Below are positions 44,539 to 53,293 of a stretch of 64,000 nt of DNA, in pieces; position 1 is the stretch's first letter; each line of letters opens with the position of its first letter. The DNA comes from Aurantibacter crassamenti (lineage in GTDB: Bacteria > Bacteroidota > Bacteroidia > Flavobacteriales > Flavobacteriaceae), in assembly GCF_016811105.1 (NCBI RefSeq), contig NZ_JAFBGM010000001.1, forward strand, positions 1,383,126 through 1,447,125. Direction: 5' to 3'. The position numbers were made by a program, and so were the translations under genes. Below the pieces are notes generated by a model. The model saw only the letters and a list, made by a program, of their open reading frames with translations. It had not been told where the DNA came from and searched no databases.

Positions 44539-44578
44539 CTACAAACATAGAGTAAATATTTTAATTCTACAAATGTAG
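44539..44578. promoter_or_regulatory. BlaI-type operator dyads
   Basis: CTACAAATGTAG (44567-44578) holds the TACA/TGTA half-sites typical of BlaI/MecI operators. A second, weaker dyad CTACAAACATAG lies at 44539-44550. The centres are 28 bp apart and immediately upstream of the repressor gene. Confidence 0.65.
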
Positions 44579-44738
44579 AGTTTAAATATTAGTGTGGTTC
44601 GTTTGACTGAGAAAGAGTATTACCAGTAGTTATCGATTTTAGTCTACTGTAAATATTGCGTTTGTAGGCGTAATTAGCTGAACTATGAGATGCTAATTTT
44701 TCTGTAGATTGGGTAGTTGAGAATCTTTTTAAGGATGT

Positions 44739-45281
44739 TTATTTTCCAAATTCTTTTGAATTGGTCATAATAGAAATTAGGGCAGATAAAAGGCCAATAA
44801 CAAGTAAAGTATTGGTGTTTATGATTCCAAATTCCCAATGAAAAATTTTAAATAACGAAGCCAACACAATATAAACCGTTGCCAAATCAGCTAGCAAAAG
44901 AGATAAGTTTTCAGTACTATAGTTTGATAGAAATTGAATGTTTTCTGTACTCCCCTGCTTCGTAGGTATTAGTTCTTTGATATAAAGTAAAAGAAAAGCT
45001 ATAAGTGCAACCTTTGTAAGCAAACTACTTACAGTGCTATATGGTAGGTTAAAAGCACTGAATAAATAATTAGATAAAAATGTTACAATGAGTATGTATC
45101 TAGAATAATCTAGGGGTGATTTTTGTTTTTTTTGAAAAAATTGGATACCATGAAAAATGACCATTCCAAATGAACCTAGTAAAATCAAAGGCCATGCGTT
45201 GTATTTTAAAAGTGCACCAAATACAGTAATAGAAATACTTAGTTTAAAAAATAGATTGGTTTTTTGATCTGAAATTGTCAT
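44739..45281 (-). CDS. Multi-pass membrane protein of unknown function
   Basis: 180 residues with five to six hydrophobic helices. The opening LFFKLSISITVFGALLKYNAWPLILLGSFGM recalls the short Lys-Phe-rich membrane segments of gliding-protein-like families, but I cannot assign one. A second block (LADLATVYIVLASLFKIFHWEFGI) has the same flavour and may be an internal repeat of the first. No neighbour gives a hint. It faces the PhnA-like gene divergently. Confidence 0.6.
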   Translation of the reverse strand: MTISDQKTNLFFKLSISITVFGALLKYNAWPLILLGSFGMVIFHGIQFFQKKQKSPLDYSRYILIVTFLSNYLFSAFNLPYSTVSSLLTKVALIAFLLLYIKELIPTKQGSTENIQFLSNYSTENLSLLLADLATVYIVLASLFKIFHWEFGIINTNTLLVIGLLSALISIMTNSKEFGK

Positions 45282-45415
45282 TAGAAGTAGGTTATTTACA
45301 GTCTGTTAAGAACGAAAAAAAGTGAAGTATAGTGCGATCAAATAAAAATTAGATACGCATCAATCGCTGCGATTACTTTTAAAGCCATAAGTTTATACCG
45401 TTAAAAAAATTATTG

Positions 45416-45994
45416 ATGAGTTTATTAGAAGGTTTACAAGCAAGAAGTGGTTCAATATGTGAATTGTGTGCTGCTACAGAAAAGTTAGAAGTTTATGAGG
45501 TACAACCAAAGTCAACAGGTGGTATTGACGGTAGTGTTTTAGCTTGTAGTACGTGTATTGGGCAAATTGAAGATCCAGATACAACAGATGCCAATCATTG
45601 GCGCTGTTTAAATGATAGTATGTGGAGCGAACATGATGCGGTAAAAGTAATAGCATGGCGCGTGCTTTCTCGCTTGAAAAGCGAAGGCTGGCCTAAAGAT
45701 TTGTTAGATATGATGTATCTAGAAGGGGATGCATTAGAATGGGCCAAAGCAACAGGTGAAGGAGTAGCCGAAGCAGATAAAATTATACATAGAGATGTCA
45801 ACGGCGTAATTTTAGAGAACGGTGATTCTGTTGTATTGGTGAAAGATTTAAAAGTAAAAGGTAGTAGTTTAGTTGCTAAACAAGGTACAGCGGTTAGAAG
45901 AATCTCACTAGACCGAGAAAATGCAGAATTTATTGAAGGAAAAGTAGGGCCTACTCAAATTGTTATTATTACAAAATACGTTAAGAAGTTATAA
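45416..45994 (+). CDS. PhnA-like zinc-ribbon protein
   Basis: 192 residues from the ATG at 45416. A zinc-ribbon N-terminus contains SGSICELCAATEKLEVYEV and VLACSTCIGQI, giving two CxxC pairs. The C-terminal PhnA domain (INGVILENGDSVVLVKDLKVKGSS, then GPTQIVIITKYVKKL) is intact. Despite the name, the family is not part of phosphonate lyase and its role is unclear. It is divergent from the membrane-protein gene at 44739. A TTG directly before the ATG is the only alternative start. Confidence 0.85.
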   Translation: MSLLEGLQARSGSICELCAATEKLEVYEVQPKSTGGIDGSVLACSTCIGQIEDPDTTDANHWRCLNDSMWSEHDAVKVIAWRVLSRLKSEGWPKDLLDMMYLEGDALEWAKATGEGVAEADKIIHRDVNGVILENGDSVVLVKDLKVKGSSLVAKQGTAVRRISLDRENAEFIEGKVGPTQIVIITKYVKKL

Positions 45995-46005
45995 AGTAAA
46001 AATTA

Positions 46006-46038
46006 GGGTTCTGATTAGTTAATTGCAAATCAGAACCC
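46006..46038 (-). terminator. Terminator between PhnA-like and dipeptidase genes
   Basis: A perfect 11-bp stem (46006-46016 with 46028-46038) around an 11-nt loop. On the minus strand it is followed by TAATTTTT, so it suits the minus-strand dipeptidase transcript. It may also stop the plus-strand PhnA-like transcript less efficiently. Confidence 0.65.
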
Positions 46039-46050
46039 CCTATTCAATAC

Positions 46051-47442
46051 TTACCCTTTACTCATTTCAGTATAATACTTATAGAAATAAGGTATAGTTT
46101 CAATGCCTTTTAAGTAGTTCCATACTCCAAAATGTTCATTGGGTGAGTGAATTACATCACTGTCTAGACCAAATCCCATTAGTATAGTTTTACTTTTCAA
46201 TTCTTCTTCAAAAAGTGCTACAATAGGAATACTACCACCACCACGTTGTGGTAATGGCTTTTTGCCAAATGTTTTTTCATATGCTTTTTCAGCTGCAGCG
46301 TATCCTAAGCTATCAATAGGAGTAACATAACCTTGACCACCATGATGCGGTGTAACTTTTACTTTTACACCTTTAGGGGCGAGTGAAAGAAAATGTTTTG
46401 TGAATAGATCCGTAATCTCATTCCAGTCTTGATTCGGCACCAAACGCATTGATATTTTAGCAAAAGCTTTGCTAGGTAAAACTGTTTTTGCTCCTTCACC
46501 TATGTAACCGCCCCAAATACCGTTTACGTCTAGTGTTGGTCTGATTGAATTACGCTCGTTTGTAGTATAGCCTTCTTCACCATAAACAGCATCTATGCCC
46601 AGGTCTTTTTTATATGCTTCTAACGAGAAAGGCGCTTCTGCCATTTTCGCTCGTTCAGCCTTTGAAAGATTTTCTACTTTATCATAAAACCCAGGAATTG
46701 TTATTCTGTTTTGGTCATCTTGAAGGGAAGCAATCATCTTAGATAAAATGTTTATTGGGTTGGCTACAGCACCACCATAAACACCACTATGCAAGTCTTT
46801 ATTTGGGCCAGTAACTTCTACTTCTACATAGCTCAATCCGCGTAAACCAGTGCTAATGCTTGGTACATCATTAGAAATCATACTAGTGTCAGATATAAGA
46901 ATAATATCATTTGCCAGTTTTTCTCTATTTGCCGCAACAAAAAGCCCTAAGTTATCACTACCAACTTCTTCTTCGCCTTCTATCATGAATTTTACATTAC
47001 ACGGCAATTGATTGGCTTGTATCATATACTCAAAAGCCTTGACATGCATGTACATTTGACCTTTGTCATCACAAGAACCACGCGCGAAAATAGCCCCTTC
47101 AGGGTGTAGTTGTGTTTTTTTGATGACGGGGTCAAACGGTGGTGAATCCCATAATTCTATTGGATCTGGTGGCTGAACATCATAGTGGCCATAGACCAAT
47201 ATTGTTGGTAAATTGGGATCTATTAGTTTTTCGCCATAAACAATTGGGTAACCTGCAGTTTCGCAAATTTCAACAGTATCACAACCAGCATCCGCTAAAC
47301 TTTTTTTAACCACGGCTGCGGTTTTAATAACATCTTTAGCATAGGCCTTGTCGGCACTAATTGATGGAATTTTTAAAAGCTCAATAAGTTCATTTAAGAA
47401 ACGATCTTTGTTTTGACTGATGTAAGCCGAAATATCTTGCAT
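46051..47442 (-). CDS. M20 family metallo-dipeptidase
   Basis: 463 residues. The di-zinc peptidase pattern is present: His86 in VYGHYDVQPP, the bridging Asp in ARGSCDDKGQ, and the catalytic/ligand Glu pair in MIEGEEEVGSDN (155-164). The dimerisation lid domain spans about 210-350. It resembles carnosinase-type or PepV-like cytosolic dipeptidases (dipeptide to two amino acids). No signal peptide. It stands alone, upstream of tRNA-Leu on the opposite strand. Confidence 0.92.
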   Translation of the reverse strand: MQDISAYISQNKDRFLNELIELLKIPSISADKAYAKDVIKTAAVVKKSLADAGCDTVEICETAGYPIVYGEKLIDPNLPTILVYGHYDVQPPDPIELWDSPPFDPVIKKTQLHPEGAIFARGSCDDKGQMYMHVKAFEYMIQANQLPCNVKFMIEGEEEVGSDNLGLFVAANREKLANDIILISDTSMISNDVPSISTGLRGLSYVEVEVTGPNKDLHSGVYGGAVANPINILSKMIASLQDDQNRITIPGFYDKVENLSKAERAKMAEAPFSLEAYKKDLGIDAVYGEEGYTTNERNSIRPTLDVNGIWGGYIGEGAKTVLPSKAFAKISMRLVPNQDWNEITDLFTKHFLSLAPKGVKVKVTPHHGGQGYVTPIDSLGYAAAEKAYEKTFGKKPLPQRGGGSIPIVALFEEELKSKTILMGFGLDSDVIHSPNEHFGVWNYLKGIETIPYFYKYYTEMSKG

Positions 47443-47579
47443 TGATAAATTTTAGAATTCGATTCGAAGTTACAAAAAAGAAGTTTTTTGCCTGTTTAAA
47501 TATTTATCAAATAGGATTTTTACTTTATATTTGCACACCTTTTGCAGAATTGATGTAAAAGAAATATATTTTGACTAAT

Positions 47580-47661
47580 GCAGGCGTGGTGGAATTGGTA
47601 GACACGCTAGACTTAGGATCTAGTGCCGCAAGGTGTGAGAGTTCGAGTCTCTCCGCCTGTA
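47580..47661 (+). tRNA. tRNA-Leu (anticodon TAG)
   Basis: An 82-nt class II cloverleaf. The acceptor stem is GCAGGCG with CGCCTGT and discriminator A. The anticodon stem CTAGA/TCTAG encloses the loop CTTAGGA, giving anticodon TAG. A long variable arm follows (TGCCGCAAGGTGTGA), then the T arm with GTTCGAGTC. CCA is not encoded. A terminator follows. Confidence 0.95.
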
Positions 47662-47668
47662 CAAAGAA

Positions 47669-47697
47669 AAGCTTCTCATAATTGAGAGGCTTTTTTG
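47669..47697 (+). terminator. Terminator of tRNA-Leu
   Basis: A 9-bp stem (AAGCTTCTC with GAGAGGCTT, one G-T wobble) with a 6-nt loop, followed by six T. It starts 8 nt past the tRNA. Confidence 0.8.
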
Positions 47698-47716
47698 TTT
47701 TATACAAACCGCTTTG

Positions 47717-48727
47717 TTATCTAATTACATGACCTTGGGTGTTTCCATGCATAATAGATGTTATTTCTTCTTCTGTACTTGTGTGCTGATCCCCTTTAAT
47801 TGTGTGCTTAAGTCCAAAGGCTGCGGTAGCAAAATCTAAAGCTTGTTGGTTTTTCCATTCTTTTCCATAAGCATGTAAGAAAGCTGCGGCAAATGCATCA
47901 CCCGTACCAAAGCGATCCATAATCTCAACATCGTAAGTATTGTTCGATTGTAGTATTGAATTGTCAGCTCTTAAAATTGCAGATATTTTATTTTTACTCG
48001 CAGAGGAGTGGTCTCGAACGGTAAAGGCAATTCTCGGAATTGTAAATATTTCAGAAGCTTTTTCTATGCTGTGCATTGATTTTTCTAGTGAAGAATCTCC
48101 TTTGGGTGTGTAATCAAAAACATCCATCATCATGCCGTAATTACCGAATAGTAAATCAGTTTGTTCAAGAATAGGTAAAAATATTTTTCGCGCCGCTGCG
48201 GTAGAAGACCAAAGTGAGCGTCTAAAGTTAGGGTCGAAGGCTACTTTTACACCCATATTTTTTGCAGTAGTAACCGCTTTTAAGGTTTCTGAAGCGCATG
48301 AAGCTGAAAGAACAGGAGTGATACCAGATACAAAAAGCCAATCTTGATTGAGTAGTATTTCATTCCAATTAAATGCTCCTTGTTTGATTTCGCTTATGGC
48401 TGAACCAGCTCTGTCATAAATTACTTTAGAAGGTCTAATTGATTTGCCGGTTTCAATGAAGTATATCCCTATTCTATTACCACCTTTTGCGATTTGACTG
48501 GTGTCAACTCCATATTTACGTAGAGAAGCGCAGGCAGCATCGCCTAAAGAATTGTCGGGTACTTTAGAAATAAATTTCACACGATTTCCTAGAAAACCAA
48601 GAGAAGAAGCTACATTAGATTCTGAGCCGGCAAAGTTCATTTCTAAGGTGTCTGTCGAGCCTATTTTGACGGCATTAAATGTTGGTGTTAGGCGTAATAA
48701 AATTTCTCCAAAGCTTACAAAGTTCAT
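47717..48727 (-). CDS. PfkB family sugar kinase (fructokinase or KDG kinase type)
   Basis: 336 residues, ribokinase fold. The N-terminal VSFGEILLRLTP and GSESNVASSLGFLG bind sugar; the C-terminal signature DRFGTGDAFAAAFLHA holds the catalytic base Asp277 and the anion hole. The segments YDRAGSA and FDPNFRRSLW resemble 2-keto-3-deoxygluconate kinases. However, the gene is divergent from the fructan sensor gene, where a fructokinase would be expected. Substrate choice is therefore open: context says fructose, sequence flavour says KDG. It is cytosolic. Confidence 0.85.
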   Translation of the reverse strand: MNFVSFGEILLRLTPTFNAVKIGSTDTLEMNFAGSESNVASSLGFLGNRVKFISKVPDNSLGDAACASLRKYGVDTSQIAKGGNRIGIYFIETGKSIRPSKVIYDRAGSAISEIKQGAFNWNEILLNQDWLFVSGITPVLSASCASETLKAVTTAKNMGVKVAFDPNFRRSLWSSTAAARKIFLPILEQTDLLFGNYGMMMDVFDYTPKGDSSLEKSMHSIEKASEIFTIPRIAFTVRDHSSASKNKISAILRADNSILQSNNTYDVEIMDRFGTGDAFAAAFLHAYGKEWKNQQALDFATAAFGLKHTIKGDQHTSTEEEITSIMHGNTQGHVIR

Positions 48728-48859
48728 ATAATAGTATTTGTTAATTCAATTAAAATGGTGGTTTTTTATAGTTGATAGATGAAGTTTGATTAACATGTAT
48801 CTTTTTTATAGGTCTTTTACACAATGTAATAATAGAATAAACTATCTCCTAATTTGATA

Positions 48860-48890
48860 TTCTATAATTTTGTATTTCTACATTATAGAA
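48860..48890. promoter_or_regulatory. Inverted repeat between kinase and hybrid-sensor genes
   Basis: TTCTATAAT (48860-48868) and ATTATAGAA (48882-48890) form a perfect 9-bp inverted repeat with 22 bp between half-site starts. It lies in the divergent promoter region. An operator is possible; the region is AT-rich, so chance is not excluded. Confidence 0.3.
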
Positions 48891-48952
48891 AAGTAGCCAT
48901 TCCCTATAATTAATTCATTTTTCACTATGTTTACGAATACCAACATTTATTG

Positions 48953-51703
48953 ATGAATCTTAAGTTTAAAGCATATTTATTTTTTTTATTGGCTTTACAG
49001 TCAATATTTTTTTCATGTCGTGATAAATTTCCCGATAATAGGATAAGAATTGGTTTCGCTCAAGCAATGACTAATGATGATTGGAGGCGTTCAATGAACA
49101 ATTCTATGAAATTGCAAGCCTCATTAAATCCTAATATATCGCTTACAATTTATGATGCTAATTATGACGTTGAAAAACAAATTAAACAATTAGAAAGTCT
49201 TATTGCTGATAGTTTGGATATAATTATTGTTTCTCCAATTCAATCGAAACCAATTACGCCAGTTGTACAAAAAGCTCTTAAATTAGGAATACCAGTGCTA
49301 GTGGTAGATCGAAAAACTGAAGATGAAAAGTATACTTCATATTTAGGTGCAGATAACATTGAAGTAGGGCGAAATGCGGCTAAAGAAATTATTGCATCCA
49401 ATTCAAAAGATTCAATTTCAATTATCGAAATAAGAGGTTTAAAGGGCTCATCGCCTGCCAAGGAAAGAACCTTGGGCTTTCATCAAATAATTGACCAATA
49501 TAACTACGCAGAAGTTAAAGCCGAAATTGAGGGAGATTGGGAGAAAGAATCAATTCAAAATAAATTAAAGGCATTATTAACGAAAGGTGTTTTTCCAAAT
49601 TACATTTTTGCTCACAATGATAGAATGGCCATTGGGGCCTGGGAAGTAGCTCGAGATTTAGGAATTGAAAAAAGTATAAATATTATCGGCGTAGATGGCC
49701 TCTCAGGTGTGCAAGGAGGCATACAAGCGGTTAAAAATGGGATTTTACAGGCAACTATATTATATCCCACAGGTGGTGACGAAGCAATAAAACTAGCGTT
49801 AAAAATTTTAAATAAAGAATCAGTTCCGAAGAACAATTTGTTGTCAACTACTATAATAAATAAGTTGAATGCTGATATAATGAACAATCAGTTCGAAAAA
49901 ATAAAAGATCAGCAAGCAGAAATGGAACTTCAATTAGATGCCATAAAAAAACAGAAAGAACTTTACTACTCGCAAAATAATTTACTAAAACTTACAATGT
50001 CGCTTTTAGCAGTTGTATTAAGTTTAGCCATATATAGTATCTATTCCATTTTTGCCATTCGCAAGAAAAATAGACAGCTAGAATTAACCAATGATAAGAT
50101 AACAGTACAGCGCAATCAAATAGAAAAAATTGCAGAAGAAGTTAAGGTTAGTAACGAAGCAAAACTTAATTTTTTCACAGGACTTTCTCATGAATTCAAA
50201 ACCCCAATTACCTTAATATTAAGTTCAATTGAATCGATGAGCGAATTTGTTAAAGAGAGGGGTTCAAATGTTAGAAACGAAGTAGAGTTAATTTATAACA
50301 ACTCTAATCGATTATTAAGATTAATCAATCAACTACTTGATTTTAGAAAAATTGAGGATCGCAAATTCAATTTAAAGGCATCGAAAACAAATTTGTATGG
50401 TTTTTCGAAAATAATATTTAAAGATTTTGAACGTGAAGCCAAGAAAAGAAATATTGATTTCAAATTAAATTCGAATAATAAGGACTTAGATGTTTTTATA
50501 GATAGAAATTTAATGGATAAAGTATATTTTAATTTACTATCTAATGCATTTAAGTTCACCCCTGATAATGGTAAAATTGAAATAGATATTGAAGATGATG
50601 TGAACGGAAATAAAGTAAATATTCGATTTAATGATTCCGGCATTGGTATACCAGCAAAAGACATGGATGGCGTTTTTCAAGCATTTTTTCAAGGTTCTAA
50701 TAATAATAAAAACAGCTCAGGCATTGGGTTGCATTTAAGCAAAGAGTTTGTTGAAATGCACAAAGGCACAATACAAGTGAAATCTATACATGGTGCCGAA
50801 TTTAGTATTAGCCTCTATAAAGGACAAGCACATTTTAATGAAACGGAAATAGTTACCGAGCAAGATTTGGTAGATACTAATATTATCGATTTTACATCAG
50901 AACATTTAATGGATGATAATTATTTGTTGCAAACTCCAAGTACAGACAATGAAAAATACTCGGTGCTTATTATTGAAGATAACAGAGATTTATCCCTTTT
51001 TCTTAAAAACAAATTACAAATTGAATATGAGATACATTTGTCAGACGGAACAGATGTTATTGAAAAGGCATTTGAAGTTATTCCAGATATTATACTTTGT
51101 GATATCAATTTACCCGATAAAAATGGTTTTGAAATCTGCGAGCTACTAAAAAAAGATTTGCGTACATCGCATATTCCCACAATAATACTTACTGCTTTAG
51201 GCAATAAAGAATCATATCTTAAAGGGTTGCAATCGGGTGCCGATTTATATTTAACTAAGCCGTTTAGTTACGCAATATTGGTTCAGTCAATTAAATCATT
51301 ACTCTATAATAGAGAGAAGCTTCGCTATTATTATACCAGCAACATTCATAAAATTGAAGAGATTGGTTCTTTTGGTAATATAGAGCAGCAATTTGTAAGT
51401 AAACTTAACACCCTTATAAACGACAATTTGGGTAATTCAGACTATTCAGTTGAACATCTTGCCGAAAACCTTAATATTTCTAGAGTTCAATTATACAGAA
51501 AAGTTAAGGCTATGATGGGTATTAGTATAAGTGATTATATTGGTAATATTAGATTAGAGAAAGCCAAATTAATGCTTGAAACAAGTACATTGACAGTAGC
51601 AGAAATTGCATATGCCAACGGCTATTCTTCCCCAAACTATTTCTCTACAACTTTTAAAAACAAGTACGGAACTTCTCCTGCTGCCTTTCGCAAATCCATT
51701 TAA
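48953..51703 (+). CDS. Hybrid two-component sensor (HTCS) with periplasmic sugar-binding domain
   Basis: 916 residues; positions below count from 48953. A lipobox-like FFSC lies near residue 22. A LacI-type periplasmic sugar-binding domain spans about 30-310 (RIRIGFAQAMTNDDWRRSM, IIIVSPIQSKPITPVV, NYIFAHNDRMAIGA). One transmembrane helix is at about 346-368. Then follow HisKA (GLSHEFKTP, His413), HATPase (NLLSNAFKFTPDN, SGIGIP), a receiver (Asp717 in ILCDINLPD) and an AraC helix-turn-helix (about 830-916). The layout matches the fructose-sensing BT1754-type HTCS of Bacteroides. It should bind fructose released from fructan and activate the operon starting at 51951. The ATG at 48953 is chosen over the TTG just before it. 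Confidence 0.92.
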   Translation: MNLKFKAYLFFLLALQSIFFSCRDKFPDNRIRIGFAQAMTNDDWRRSMNNSMKLQASLNPNISLTIYDANYDVEKQIKQLESLIADSLDIIIVSPIQSKPITPVVQKALKLGIPVLVVDRKTEDEKYTSYLGADNIEVGRNAAKEIIASNSKDSISIIEIRGLKGSSPAKERTLGFHQIIDQYNYAEVKAEIEGDWEKESIQNKLKALLTKGVFPNYIFAHNDRMAIGAWEVARDLGIEKSINIIGVDGLSGVQGGIQAVKNGILQATILYPTGGDEAIKLALKILNKESVPKNNLLSTTIINKLNADIMNNQFEKIKDQQAEMELQLDAIKKQKELYYSQNNLLKLTMSLLAVVLSLAIYSIYSIFAIRKKNRQLELTNDKITVQRNQIEKIAEEVKVSNEAKLNFFTGLSHEFKTPITLILSSIESMSEFVKERGSNVRNEVELIYNNSNRLLRLINQLLDFRKIEDRKFNLKASKTNLYGFSKIIFKDFEREAKKRNIDFKLNSNNKDLDVFIDRNLMDKVYFNLLSNAFKFTPDNGKIEIDIEDDVNGNKVNIRFNDSGIGIPAKDMDGVFQAFFQGSNNNKNSSGIGLHLSKEFVEMHKGTIQVKSIHGAEFSISLYKGQAHFNETEIVTEQDLVDTNIIDFTSEHLMDDNYLLQTPSTDNEKYSVLIIEDNRDLSLFLKNKLQIEYEIHLSDGTDVIEKAFEVIPDIILCDINLPDKNGFEICELLKKDLRTSHIPTIILTALGNKESYLKGLQSGADLYLTKPFSYAILVQSIKSLLYNREKLRYYYTSNIHKIEEIGSFGNIEQQFVSKLNTLINDNLGNSDYSVEHLAENLNISRVQLYRKVKAMMGISISDYIGNIRLEKAKLMLETSTLTVAEIAYANGYSSPNYFSTTFKNKYGTSPAAFRKSI

Positions 51704-51745
51704 AATACCACACGCTGTTTCTTTTGTATTGTATGTACTTATTTA

Positions 51746-51774
51746 CATGTAACAATTTTAAACATCATGTAACA
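51746..51774 (+). promoter_or_regulatory. Direct-repeat site, likely HTCS (AraC-type) binding
   Basis: CATGTAACA occurs at 51746-51754 and again at 51766-51774, 20 bp apart start to start, that is, on the same DNA face. It lies between the sensor gene and the sugar-porter operon. AraC-type output domains bind such direct repeats. Confidence 0.55.
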
Positions 51775-51950
51775 TAATTATACTTGTGTTTTTATAGAGC
51801 ATGTTAATTTTTTTACATAAACAACTGTATTTCAATTATTTATGATTTTTAGACGTAATTCTTAACGAAATCATAACACATTGATACATCATCAAAATAC
51901 ACCCTCTTTTTTTACGAATACTTTAGCTGCCATACTAGAGAATTACGATT

Positions 51951-53273
51951 ATGAAAAAAATATGGGTTTGGTCTATAACCGCTGCACTAGCAGGATTCCT
52001 TTTTGGGTTTGATACCGTTGTAATCTCGGGTGCCGATAAAAAACTTCAATCATTATGGAATTCTTCCGATGTATTTCATGGTACAGTTGTTATGGCAATG
52101 GCACTATGGGGAACAGTAATAGGAGCAATATTGGGTGGTATTCCAACCAACAAAATTGGCAGAAAAAAAACCTTATTATGGATAGGAATATTCTATACAG
52201 TATCTGCAATTGGTTCGGCATTTGCAAATGATCCCATAACATTTGCGGTCTTTAGATTTATAGGTGGTCTTGGTGTTGGCGCATCAACAATTGCGGCCCC
52301 AGCTTATATATCAGAAATAGCTCCAGCTAAAGACCGAGGAAAATTGGTCGGGCTTTATCAATTTAATATAGTATTTGGCATTCTAATAGCTTTCTTATCA
52401 AACTATTTATTGAGTGGTATTGGTGAGAATGCATGGCGATGGATGATTGGCGTTGAGGCAATTCCTGCACTAATATATACCCTATTTGTGGCTAGTGTGC
52501 CAAAAAGCCCAAGATGGCTATTAACTAAAATGCGAAATGATGAGGCGAAAAAAGTACTACAGCTCATCAATCCAGGACAAGACCCAGAGGTCTTAATGTT
52601 GGCATTAAAAACAGAAAGTGAGAATACAGTTTCTGGGGAAACACTTTTTATTAAAAAATATAGGTTTCCACTTATGTTGGCTTTTTTAATTGCTTTGTTC
52701 AATCAATTTTCGGGAATAAATGCATTTCTCTACTATGCACCCAGAATATTCGAAGAAGCAGGCCTAGGTGAAAGCACTGCACTGTTGAGCAGTATTGGCA
52801 TAGGTGTCACCAATATGATATTTACTCTTTTAGGAGTTTTTCTTATTGATAAACTAGGCCGAAAACAACTGATGTATATAGGTTCAGTTGGATATATAAT
52901 TTCCTTATCATTAGTTGCCTGTGCCTTTTTCTTTAATTGGACAGGCATGGCGGTGCCAATTTTCTTGTTTCTTTTTATAGCCGCCCATGCTATCGGACAG
53001 GGTACGGTTATTTGGGTATTTATCTCAGAAATATTTCCAAATCATTTACGGGGTTCGGGTCAGTCTTTCGGTAGTTCTGTTCATTGGGTTTTGGCCGCAA
53101 TTATACCATCATTGGTTCCAGTGTTATTTTCCTCGGTTGGTGCCGGCGCGGTATTCGCATTCTTTGCCTTTATGATGATTCTACAATTGATTTTTGTGGC
53201 AGTTGCCATGCCCGAAACAAAAGGGGTTTCCCTCGAAGTATTAAGTGAAAAACTAATTAAAAAGAAGGCGTGA
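51951..53273 (+). CDS. Sugar porter family MFS transporter (probably fructose/hexose:H+ symporter)
   Basis: 440 residues, twelve transmembrane helices. Sugar-porter signatures are present: GFLFGFDTVVISGADKKLQ in helix 1, DRGKLVGLYQ-type loop after helix 4, the PKSPRWL motif at the helix 6 end, NQFSGINAFLYYAPRIFEEAG in helix 7, and MPETKGVSLE at the C-terminus. It would carry the monosaccharide produced by GH32 across the inner membrane. It is the first gene of the porter-GH32-SusC-SusD unit, and its stop lies 21 bp before the GH32 start. Confidence 0.93.
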   Translation: MKKIWVWSITAALAGFLFGFDTVVISGADKKLQSLWNSSDVFHGTVVMAMALWGTVIGAILGGIPTNKIGRKKTLLWIGIFYTVSAIGSAFANDPITFAVFRFIGGLGVGASTIAAPAYISEIAPAKDRGKLVGLYQFNIVFGILIAFLSNYLLSGIGENAWRWMIGVEAIPALIYTLFVASVPKSPRWLLTKMRNDEAKKVLQLINPGQDPEVLMLALKTESENTVSGETLFIKKYRFPLMLAFLIALFNQFSGINAFLYYAPRIFEEAGLGESTALLSSIGIGVTNMIFTLLGVFLIDKLGRKQLMYIGSVGYIISLSLVACAFFFNWTGMAVPIFLFLFIAAHAIGQGTVIWVFISEIFPNHLRGSGQSFGSSVHWVLAAIIPSLVPVLFSSVGAGAVFAFFAFMMILQLIFVAVAMPETKGVSLEVLSEKLIKKKA

Positions 53274-53293
53274 GCTTTAAAAAATCAACAAAA

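Noticed and set aside
47525-47707. Minus-strand open frame of 60 codons
   Set aside because: It is antisense to tRNA-Leu (47580-47661), so it is a shadow.
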